Origin: Candidatus Aminicenantota bacterium
GTDB lineage: Bacteria > Acidobacteriota > Aminicenantia > UBA2199
DNA length: 6,841 nucleotides
Direction of reading: 5' to 3'
Assembly: GCA_020355945.1 (NCBI GenBank)
Contig: CP070627.1
Span: 4,388,865 to 4,395,705, forward strand
A program made the translations under genes and the position numbers. This document shows, piece by piece, positions 1-5,558 of the stretch (positions are counted from its first letter, which is position 1; each line of letters opens with the position of its first letter). The notes under the pieces are model-generated. The model searched no databases. It was not told the origin of the DNA and saw nothing but the letters and a program-made list of their open reading frames with translations.

Positions 1-48
1 GCCTTCGGCGACCAGGGGGGCTCTTTTCGAGAAAACCGCCCCCCTGGA

Positions 49-92
49 CCCCCCGCAAAAGCTTTTTATTAATCAAAAGTTTTTGCGGGGGG
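49..92. other. Perfect central hairpin of the palindromic element
   Basis: CCCCCCGCAAAA at 49-60 is exactly complementary to TTTTGCGGGGGG at 81-92, and the stem continues inward through 61-66 with 75-80 (one G-T wobble), leaving an eight-base AT loop at 67-74. With its GC outer part and AT inner part it could act as a transcript-end or processing signal for an upstream gene in either direction. However, it lacks a T-tract directly after the stem on the + strand (the nearest is T108-T112), so a terminator role is not claimed. Confidence 0.75.
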
Positions 93-138
93 GCCAGGGG
101 GGGATGGTTTTTACAAAAAGAATCCCCCCCTGGCTGCC

Positions 139-143
139 GGAGG
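139..143 (+). promoter_or_regulatory. Shine-Dalgarno of the first methyltransferase, inside the repeat end
   Basis: GGAGG lies five bases upstream of the ATG at 149, an ideal spacing, and decides that start over the in-frame TTG at 83. The site is part of the right terminal inverted repeat, where it would pair with positions 2-6 (CCTTC) if the whole element folded as one hairpin. Confidence 0.75.
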
Positions 144-148
144 CAAAT

Positions 149-805
149 ATGAGGAAAATATTGCGCAAGATTTACCATTTGTTTTTTAAAAAAAAGAAAA
201 TTACAGGGATTCGCTATTGGAAGAGGCGGGCAAGAAAACACGGCCAGCGATCGGTGTTTAATCTCCAGCACCCGGAAGAAGAATTGGCAGTTGTAACGCA
301 AATGCAAAAAGATAAATTATTCCCTATCCTGGAACAGCACTTAAATGGTGACGAACGACTGGTTCTTGATTTTGGCTGCGGCCCGGGTCGGTTTACCCAT
401 GATCTTGCTCAAATCCTTAAAGGAAAAGCAATCGGAGTGGACCCCATCAAACATCTACTTGACCTGGCACCCAAATATCCTGATGTGCAATACCAGGTGA
501 TGAAAGAGGCGAACATTCCTATTGAAAACGATTCGATTGATGTGGCGTGGATATGTATCGTCCTGGGCGGCATTACCAATGAAAAGGTCTTGAAAAAGTC
601 TATCGCTGAAATTGACCGGGTTCTGAAAAAACAAGGGCTGGTTTTTTTAGTGGAAAATACCTCTGACCAACCGGACCAACCCCATTGGAAATATCGGTCC
701 GTACAAATGTATCAACAACTTTTTAAATTTGCAGGGTTAAAACATATTTCCGACTATATTGATGTGGATGAACGGATTTCAATCATGGTGGGCAGGAAAA
801 AATAA
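149..805 (+). CDS. Class I SAM-dependent methyltransferase
   Basis: A 218-residue class I (Rossmann-fold) methyltransferase. Motif I is clear, LDFGCGPG at residues 73-80, with the acidic residue expected to hold the SAM ribose at the end of the next strand (D98 in GVDP). A proline/acid-rich segment at about 121-131 precedes strand four, and IDRVLKKQG at about 155-163 is the usual pre-strand-five helix and turn. The first 30 residues are strongly basic (FFKKKK, KRRARKHG), suggesting contact with membrane lipids or anionic substrate. The family methylates many small molecules and glycans. Here the setting, four bases upstream of a sulfotransferase and in a glycan cluster, suggests methylation of a sugar or lipid-linked intermediate, but the acceptor is unknown. 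ATG 149 is chosen because of GGAGG at 139-143; a longer reading from TTG 83 would translate the repeat. Confidence 0.88.
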   Translation: MRKILRKIYHLFFKKKKITGIRYWKRRARKHGQRSVFNLQHPEEELAVVTQMQKDKLFPILEQHLNGDERLVLDFGCGPGRFTHDLAQILKGKAIGVDPIKHLLDLAPKYPDVQYQVMKEANIPIENDSIDVAWICIVLGGITNEKVLKKSIAEIDRVLKKQGLVFLVENTSDQPDQPHWKYRSVQMYQQLFKFAGLKHISDYIDVDERISIMVGRKK

Positions 806-809
806 ATCG

Positions 810-1862
810 ATGAAACAAGTGTTTATTTTGGGATGCGAACGATCCGGCACCACCTGGCTGGCCAATATTTTTGATGCCCATCCCGACGTTGAATTGCTGA
901 TGGAACCCTTTGCTGATTTTATATTCATATTCCCGGGATTGCCAACGAGAAATATATATTTATCACATCCCCAGGACAGGCATATACAGTCCGTGAAAAA
1001 AGGGTATCAACGACTACCACGCTTGAAATACCCGTTTTTTTACAAAAGCGGGAGACCCCTCTATTTGAAAAAATGGGATGGATTCCTGTTTTCCCAATGC
1101 AAACGGGTGCTGCGGAAATTCCACTTAGAAATGCCTTTAAAACTTTTACGATATTATTTATTGCACCTCAACACCCTTACCATTCCCATCAGCCAGCAGT
1201 CCGGGAAGAACCGTCACCCGGGAGCCCAGGTAACCAAAGAACTGCGCTTGAATTTTAAGATCGGGTTAATTTCACGTGTTTTTTCAGATGCCCTGTATCT
1301 TATTATACTTCGGCATCCCGGAGCGCAGATTAGTTCCATCCGGAGATTATTCCGGAAAGATAGTTTGAGTGAACTCAATCAATCTTTGCAAACGTTTTTT
1401 AAAGATATCGCGGGTATGAGTCGATTCGAAAAATACGGCCAACTCATCGATCGTTTTGATGGCCCCGGGTGCGGCGATGAGGATATCCAATTGATTTTGT
1501 GGTGGTTGATCAATTATGAAGTCCTGCTGGAAGACCTGGACCATCATGGATGTAAATTTCAATTGGTCTTTCATGAAGAGATATCGGAAAAACCCCCGGA
1601 CGCGGTATGCCGGGTTTTTGATTTTGTAGGGCTGGAGGTAGTTGACCAGGTGCAAACCTATCTGGAAAGATCCTCCAATACCCAACTACATACCATTGAA
1701 TCCAACGTGGATACCAATAGGGACTCGGCAAATTATTACAAACAGGCGATCAACGCGGTAGACCCGGTTTTAAATGACAAAATCCAACAGGTTATCGGGT
1801 ATCATGGGGAATTGCTGGCGCCTGGTTTGCGGAACTACCTGGAGAAGTTTTATCATTTTTAG
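810..1862 (+). CDS. PAPS-dependent sulfotransferase family protein
   Basis: A 350-residue protein with the two cofactor signatures of the sulfotransferase fold. The 5'-phosphosulfate loop is GCERSGTTWL at residues 8-17, directly after the first strand. The 3'-phosphate site is LRHPGAQISS at 167-176, where R168 and S176 have the eight-residue spacing seen in characterised sulfotransferases. VFHEEI at 253-258, followed by a helix and FVGL at 272-275, matches the conserved segment that usually reads YEDL...P...FLGL. The family moves sulfate from PAPS to a hydroxyl or amine of a carbohydrate, lipid or small molecule. No signal peptide or membrane helix is evident, so it probably acts in the cytoplasm where PAPS is made. 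ATG 810 lies four bases after the previous stop, with AGGA at 794-797 as a rather distant ribosome site; the ATG at 759 would overlap the upstream gene by 47 bases and add residues unlike the family. The substrate is inferred to be a glycan from context. Confidence 0.87.
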   Translation: MKQVFILGCERSGTTWLANIFDAHPDVELLMEPFADFIFIFPGLPTRNIYLSHPQDRHIQSVKKGYQRLPRLKYPFFYKSGRPLYLKKWDGFLFSQCKRVLRKFHLEMPLKLLRYYLLHLNTLTIPISQQSGKNRHPGAQVTKELRLNFKIGLISRVFSDALYLIILRHPGAQISSIRRLFRKDSLSELNQSLQTFFKDIAGMSRFEKYGQLIDRFDGPGCGDEDIQLILWWLINYEVLLEDLDHHGCKFQLVFHEEISEKPPDAVCRVFDFVGLEVVDQVQTYLERSSNTQLHTIESNVDTNRDSANYYKQAINAVDPVLNDKIQQVIGYHGELLAPGLRNYLEKFYHF

Positions 1863-2054
1863 ACGAACGAAACGGAAATTTATTAATCTGCAAAATCTTG
1901 CCAGAAAATGGCAAAAAATAAAATTACAAATCACAAAATACAAATTTGTGGTTTGTAATTTGTTTGTAATTTGTTTGTAATTTGTGATTTCCGGGCAAGC
2001 AGGCACTCTTTGGTTCCAGCCTGTCCGGGTAAGGCATATAAAGGATTTACCAGG
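1863..2054. other. 192-base intergenic region dominated by repeats
   Basis: The longest gene-free gap in the window. It holds a short hairpin (TTGCCA 1898-1903 with TGGCAA 1909-1914), the AT-rich repeat element at 1921-1990, and a tail at 1991-2040 containing two related words, CCGGGCAAGC at 1991-2000 and CCGGGTAAGGC at 2025-2035, plus CAGGC 2000-2004 facing GCCTG 2019-2023. CTTGCC at 1897-1902 is also complementary to GGCAAG at 1994-1999, so the AT-rich element is bracketed by a six-base inverted repeat. AAAGGA at 2040-2045 is the probable ribosome site for the flippase. No convincing coding frame or promoter was recognised. Confidence 0.65.
1921..1990. repeat. AT-rich inverted and tandem repeat element, copy A
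   Basis: AAATTACAAATCACAAA at 1921-1937 pairs with TTTGTGGTTTGTAATTT at 1945-1961 along 17 positions, one of them a G-T wobble, with a seven-base loop. From 1952 the sequence runs as three exact tandem copies of the 11-base unit TTTGTAATTTG (1952-1962, 1963-1973, 1974-1984) and ends TGATTT at 1990. The same words appear in the second element at 4731-4812, so this is a repeat family in this genome. Confidence 0.85.
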
Positions 2055-3530
2055 ATGTTTTTGAAACACAAAGTGATTTCCGGTACTATCTGGAATACCA
2101 TCAATTCGGCTTTTTCATTTATTATTGGTATTGGTACGATTGCTGTACTGGCCCGGCTTTTAAAACCCGAAGATTTTGGGATATTTGCCATGATTACCGT
2201 GGTGATGAATATATTGGAATCCTTCTCCGATATGGGAGTAAGCGCTGCCATTATCAGTTATCGAGACATAAAGCCGATTGAATTATCCTCCCTCTTTTAT
2301 TTCAATATATTGGTGGGGGTGTTATTGACAATTTTAGTGGTCCTGGCATCTCCTATTGTTGTTTATTATTATAAAGAACCCAGGATTTATCTATATTTAT
2401 GGATTCTTGCCTTTAATTTTACGATTACGGGCCCGGCTACTGTGTTTAATGTGCTGATGAGAAAACATATGCAGTTTGGCATTTTAGCTAAAATCAATAT
2501 GACCGCTACTGTGGTTTATTCCGTCTCAACCATATTGTATGCGTATTTTTACAGAAATATCATGAGTTTTGTGGTGGGGATGCTGTTGCAATCGTTCGCA
2601 GCAGCAGGTTTAAATATTTACTTTGGCTCCAGGATATGGAAACCCCAAAAATTTGTCCTTCAGTATAAATCCATAAAACGATTTTTATCCTTTGGCCTGT
2701 ACCAGATGGGGGAAAGAATTATTAATCGCTTCAATAAAAATATCGATTATTTATTGATCGGTCGATTCCTGGGAGCATCAGCCCTGGGATACTATTCAGT
2801 GGCTTATGCTCTCATGCTCAAACCCATTCACCGGGTTAATCCTATTATTACCAGTGTGGCATTCCCTGCTCTTGCGGAACTCCAGGAAGATAACGCTCAG
2901 ATCAGGAAATATTACCTGAAAATGATACGGTATATCTGCTATATCATGGCTCCTATTTACCTGCTGTTTTTTTCATTATCCGAAAATATCATTCTTTTTT
3001 TCTATGGCCATCAATGGCTTTTATCCGTACCGATTTTAGCGATATTTTCTTTTTTGGGTATATTGTATTCAATTGGCAACCCTATGGGCAATTTAATTTT
3101 AGCCAAAGGCCGGGCAGATATCGGGTTCTGGGAGAATGCCGGGAAAACAGTGTTTTTATTCATCGCTAATTATATCGGTCTCAGGTGGGGGATCACCGGT
3201 GTAGCATTGAGCACATTGATTGTTACCCTTTGCTTGTTTCACCCGGTGGGCTTTTTTATTCGGTATTACCTGGTAAAAATGGGAGTTTCCCCGTACCTGG
3301 ACCAACTAAAAAAACCACTGTTGTTTGCATTTACAGCGGCGGCAGTTATTCTATTACTACAAAAAGCCCTGGTATCCTTTAATTTATTGGGTGAGTTGAT
3401 ATGTTTCTCCGCTATTTTTGCCGTGGTCTATCTTATCCTATTGGTGATTTTCGATAAAGAGGAGATTCGTTTTATCCGCAAGAGCTTGAAAGAGTATTTT
3501 GCAGTAAGGAAAGAAAAGGTAGTGGAATAG
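2055..3530 (+). CDS. Polysaccharide flippase, Wzx/RfbX-like
   Basis: A 491-residue, very hydrophobic protein with about 12 or more predicted membrane segments, for example around residues 12-33, 42-58, 82-106, 113-134, 150-165, 170-190, 295-313, 323-345, 364-380, 384-403, 422-440 and 448-466. The N-terminal pattern, a hydrophobic helix then ARLLKPEDFGIFA (33-45) and FSDMGVSAAII (57-67), is characteristic of the polysaccharide synthesis/Wzx group of the MOP superfamily, as is the loop LGASALGYYSVAY at 239-251. Length matches the family. The likely role is to move lipid-linked oligosaccharide from the cytoplasmic to the outer face of the inner membrane for polymerisation or ligation. ATG 2055 is preferred: AAAGGA lies at 2040-2045, nine bases upstream, and the first helix follows directly. 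The in-frame TTG at 1971 lies inside the AT-rich repeat. The C-terminus ends in a basic cytoplasmic tail. The subgroup (Wzx or WzxC-like) and the cargo are not determinable. Confidence 0.9.
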   Translation: MFLKHKVISGTIWNTINSAFSFIIGIGTIAVLARLLKPEDFGIFAMITVVMNILESFSDMGVSAAIISYRDIKPIELSSLFYFNILVGVLLTILVVLASPIVVYYYKEPRIYLYLWILAFNFTITGPATVFNVLMRKHMQFGILAKINMTATVVYSVSTILYAYFYRNIMSFVVGMLLQSFAAAGLNIYFGSRIWKPQKFVLQYKSIKRFLSFGLYQMGERIINRFNKNIDYLLIGRFLGASALGYYSVAYALMLKPIHRVNPIITSVAFPALAELQEDNAQIRKYYLKMIRYICYIMAPIYLLFFSLSENIILFFYGHQWLLSVPILAIFSFLGILYSIGNPMGNLILAKGRADIGFWENAGKTVFLFIANYIGLRWGITGVALSTLIVTLCLFHPVGFFIRYYLVKMGVSPYLDQLKKPLLFAFTAAAVILLLQKALVSFNLLGELICFSAIFAVVYLILLVIFDKEEIRFIRKSLKEYFAVRKEKVVE

Positions 3531-3531
3531 A

Positions 3532-3550
3532 AAACCTTTTGATGAGGTTT
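3532..3550 (+). promoter_or_regulatory. Small hairpin covering the glycosyltransferase ribosome site
   Basis: AAACCT at 3532-3537 is complementary to AGGTTT at 3545-3550, with a seven-base loop. The right arm contains most of GAGG (3544-3547), the only Shine-Dalgarno candidate for the ATG at 3552. The stem begins two bases after the flippase stop codon, so ribosomes finishing the flippase would open it, which would couple the two genes. The stem is only six mostly AT pairs, so this is a weak proposal. Confidence 0.3.
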
Positions 3551-3551
3551 A

Positions 3552-4709
3552 ATGGTGAACGATAACAAACCGGTAGCGGCTCATTTTAGCGGTACGTTTT
3601 TTGTTAAATCCGAAACCTTTATTTATCATTACCTTTCCCATATGAAAACCATTACTCCCATATGCCTGGCCTGGAACATTGCCAACCTGGACTATTTTTC
3701 GTTTCCTTCCCGGGATATTTATTTATTACAGCTCAAGCGATACCGTCTCAAATGGTTTTATTACGGCATTCTTAAACGCTTATCCAACAGGAATCTCTAT
3801 TTTGAAGGTATTTTGAAATCCAGGGGTGTGCGGTTAATCCACGCTCATTTCGGTCACAATGGCGTCCAGGCTCTTCAAATGAAGGGTAAGCTGAATATTC
3901 CGTTGGTTACTACCTTTTACGGTGCGGACCTTTCCAAACGGGACATGATCGATCCCTTGAAGAAGCAGTACCAACAGTTATTTGAACGAGGAGACCTGTT
4001 CCTGGTGGAAGGTAAGCACATGAAATCAAAACTCTCTCAATTGGGGTGCCCGGAGGAAAAGATTCATGTCCAGCGTATTGCTGTTCCCGTGGAAACCATC
4101 CGGTTCAGGGAACGAAAACCCAAGGGAAACCAGGCAGTCAAACTGCTTTTTTGCGGCAGGTTTACTGAAAAAAAAGGACTGATCTATGCATTGGAAGCTG
4201 TGAAAAAGGTGCGGGAAGATCATGGGCACCGGGATATCCACTTTTGTATGATCGGAGACGGAGAATTAAAAGAGACAGTAGAGACCTTTGTTAAAGAAAA
4301 CCGCATGACCGATTACGTAGAATTACCGGGATTTTTGAATTATAATGATTATTTACGACGGGTAGAGGAAGCGGATATTTTCGTTCATCCCAGTGTGACT
4401 GCTTCGGATGGTGATAGTGAAGGCGGCGCCCCCACCACTATCTTAGAAGCCCAGGCTATGGGCTTGCCGGTGATTGCCACCTATCATGCGGATATCCCTA
4501 ACGTGGTGGTGCCGGATAAAAGCGCGCTGCTGTCTCCCGAACGGGATGTGGACGGACTCTGCCGGAATATCCTCTTCCTGTTGGAAAATCAACACCTCTG
4601 GACCCAAATGGGAAAAACCGGGAGGGAATTTATCGAACAATACCATGACATAAAAAAGGAGGTTCAAAATCTGGAGGAAAAATACAACCGCCTGATTGAG
4701 GCACGTTAA
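3552..4709 (+). CDS. GT4-family glycosyltransferase
   Basis: A 385-residue GT-B fold retaining glycosyltransferase. The N-terminal acceptor domain shows HAHFG at residues 97-101 and TFYGAD at 121-126. The C-terminal nucleotide-sugar domain opens with FCGRFTEKKG at 200-209, the usual signature after the linker, followed by MIGDGEL at 233-239 and LPGFL at 258-262. The donor-site motif reads SEGGAPTTILEAQAMGLPV at 289-307; the two acidic residues E290 and E299 are separated by eight rather than the textbook seven residues, a form I associate with the exopolysaccharide-type GT4 proteins carrying the EGGAP sequence. It would add one sugar to a lipid-linked intermediate on the cytoplasmic face. It starts 21 bases after the flippase stop with GAGG at 3544-3547. 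Donor and acceptor are not predictable. Confidence 0.9.
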   Translation: MVNDNKPVAAHFSGTFFVKSETFIYHYLSHMKTITPICLAWNIANLDYFSFPSRDIYLLQLKRYRLKWFYYGILKRLSNRNLYFEGILKSRGVRLIHAHFGHNGVQALQMKGKLNIPLVTTFYGADLSKRDMIDPLKKQYQQLFERGDLFLVEGKHMKSKLSQLGCPEEKIHVQRIAVPVETIRFRERKPKGNQAVKLLFCGRFTEKKGLIYALEAVKKVREDHGHRDIHFCMIGDGELKETVETFVKENRMTDYVELPGFLNYNDYLRRVEEADIFVHPSVTASDGDSEGGAPTTILEAQAMGLPVIATYHADIPNVVVPDKSALLSPERDVDGLCRNILFLLENQHLWTQMGKTGREFIEQYHDIKKEVQNLEEKYNRLIEAR

Positions 4710-4730
4710 TGCCAAAGTGATCCCTGATGG

Positions 4731-4812
4731 AAAATTACAAATTACAAATTACAAATCCCAAACAAATCACAAATTACAATGTCCAAAATTTGTGATTTTG
4801 TGTTTTGTGATT
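4731..4812. repeat. AT-rich inverted and tandem repeat element, copy B
   Basis: Three exact tandem copies of the seven-base unit AAATTAC occupy 4732-4738, 4739-4745 and 4746-4752, followed by a degenerate fourth (AAATCCC, 4753-4759). AAATCACAAATT at 4764-4775 then pairs perfectly with AATTTGTGATTT at 4787-4798, with an 11-base loop, and TTTTGTGATT (4803-4812) runs to the start codon of the next gene. The words match the element at 1921-1990. Almost the whole 103-base gap between the two flanking genes is this repeat. Confidence 0.83.
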
Positions 4813-5550
4813 ATGGGTTTTAAACAATTTATAAGGCAGATCATTGACCGGACGCCCTTCAGACCGGTTCACCTGGGGTATTATATCCGGAATCTTTATT
4901 TTAAAAAATATTTGCGGAAATTGCCAATGGAAAAATTTAAGCAGGTGTTGGATGCCGGCTGCAGTAATGGAAACTATGCACTGGAAGTGGCTGAAACGTT
5001 CCCGGATTTGCAAGTGACGGCCATAGATATTAAAGACCAATTCCCGGACCCATTACCCCCGAATGTGAACTTCCGGCAGCAAGACCTCATGACATTAAAG
5101 GAAACCGACATCTATGATTTTATTTACAGTATCGATGTCCTGGAGCATATCAAAGGCAATATAACGGCGATGGAAAATCTCTCCCGGGCCCTTAAACCCG
5201 GAGGTTTTCTTTTTATTCATATTCCCAATGACAAAAATAATAAACACATATTACCTGGTAAGTTTTTTACAGAATTCGATCAATGGGCCGCAAAAGAACA
5301 TGTGGGCGAACAATACACGCCCGATGAATTGAGCCAAATACTAAAAGACATGGGATTTACTATCGTGGGCTCAAAATACACGTTTGGGTTTACCGGTAAA
5401 CTGGCCTGGGAAATCGACCGCATCTGTGAACGCAGTTTTAAATTGAAAATCCTCTTTATGCCTGTTTTGAAATTCCTGGCCTGGCTGTCTGTGACTATGC
5501 CCCATGGAAAAGGCAGCACCCTGGTACTGGCAAAGAAGACACACCCCTAA
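4813..5550 (+). CDS. Class I SAM-dependent methyltransferase (DVLEHI type)
   Basis: A 245-residue methyltransferase. Motif I is VLDAGCSNGNYA at residues 45-56, the ribose-binding acid is D72 (TAIDI), DLMTL at 91-95 follows the adenine-side strand, and the strand-four motif is DVLEHI at 108-113. The pre-strand-five segment is RALKPGGFLFIHIPN at 125-139. These place it in the broad Methyltransf_11/UbiG-like group acting on small molecules and lipids. Basic and aromatic stretches near the N-terminus (about 16-37) and a hydrophobic segment at about 211-228 suggest membrane association, which suits a lipid-linked acceptor. The start is uncertain: ATG 4813 is preferred because the protein aligns with the family from there, yet no Shine-Dalgarno sequence precedes it. 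The in-frame GTGs at 4807 and 4792 and TTG at 4696 are alternatives, the longer ones translating the repeat. The substrate is unknown. Confidence 0.86.
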   Translation: MGFKQFIRQIIDRTPFRPVHLGYYIRNLYFKKYLRKLPMEKFKQVLDAGCSNGNYALEVAETFPDLQVTAIDIKDQFPDPLPPNVNFRQQDLMTLKETDIYDFIYSIDVLEHIKGNITAMENLSRALKPGGFLFIHIPNDKNNKHILPGKFFTEFDQWAAKEHVGEQYTPDELSQILKDMGFTIVGSKYTFGFTGKLAWEIDRICERSFKLKILFMPVLKFLAWLSVTMPHGKGSTLVLAKKTHP

Positions 5551-5558
5551 GTAGTAAG

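Larger units (their letters stand above)
1..144. repeat. Palindromic MITE/REP-like intergenic element with terminal inverted repeats
   Basis: Positions 1-20 and 125-144 form terminal inverted repeats: 17 of 20 positions are complementary, two more are G-T wobbles (5/140 and 10/135) and one is a mismatch (11/134). Inside lie four alternating copies of a nine-base block, CCAGGGGGG at 12-20 and 94-102 and its complement CCCCCCTGG at 39-47 and 125-133. The centre is a long hairpin, 39-66 with 75-102, interrupted only by an A-G mismatch (48/93) and a wobble (61/80), with loop 67-74. The block lacks a convincing gene and ends five bases before the start of the first CDS. It resembles non-autonomous, non-coding mobile palindromes (MITE or BIME/REP type). 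The window begins at its apparent left end, so the true boundary and any target-site duplication cannot be seen. Its mobility is inferred. Confidence 0.8.

Noticed and set aside
83..148. N-terminal extension of the first methyltransferase from TTG 83
   Set aside because: It would translate the palindromic repeat, giving a glycine-rich peptide, and GGAGG at 139-143 points clearly to ATG 149.
190..196. A AAA AAG slippery heptamer in frame in the first methyltransferase
   Set aside because: The heptamer matches the dnaX-type frameshift site, but it lies in a lysine-rich N-terminus of an AT-rich gene, the -1 frame closes after about 21 codons, and no stimulatory structure was seen. A similar A-run in the GT4 gene near 4168 supports chance.
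759..809. Sulfotransferase start at ATG 759
   Set aside because: It overlaps the methyltransferase by 47 bases, adds 17 unconserved residues, and the family's first strand begins right after ATG 810.
1898..1914. TTGCCA/TGGCAA hairpin as terminator of the sulfotransferase
   Set aside because: Only six pairs, and it is followed by an A-run rather than a T-run on the + strand.
1921..1990. CRISPR array
   Set aside because: The units are 11 bases, contiguous and without spacers; it is a simple tandem and inverted repeat.
1971..2054. Flippase start at TTG 1971
   Set aside because: The codon lies in the tandem AT-rich repeat; AAAGGA at 2040-2045 with ATG 2055 is a better start.
1347..2251. Minus-strand open frames opposite the sulfotransferase, spacer and flippase
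   Set aside because: They are antisense to strongly supported genes or run through repeats, and their translations show no recognisable family motifs.
4443..5519. Minus-strand open frames opposite the glycosyltransferase and second methyltransferase
   Set aside because: Their translations show no domain signatures, and the + strand genes over the same bases carry intact catalytic motifs.
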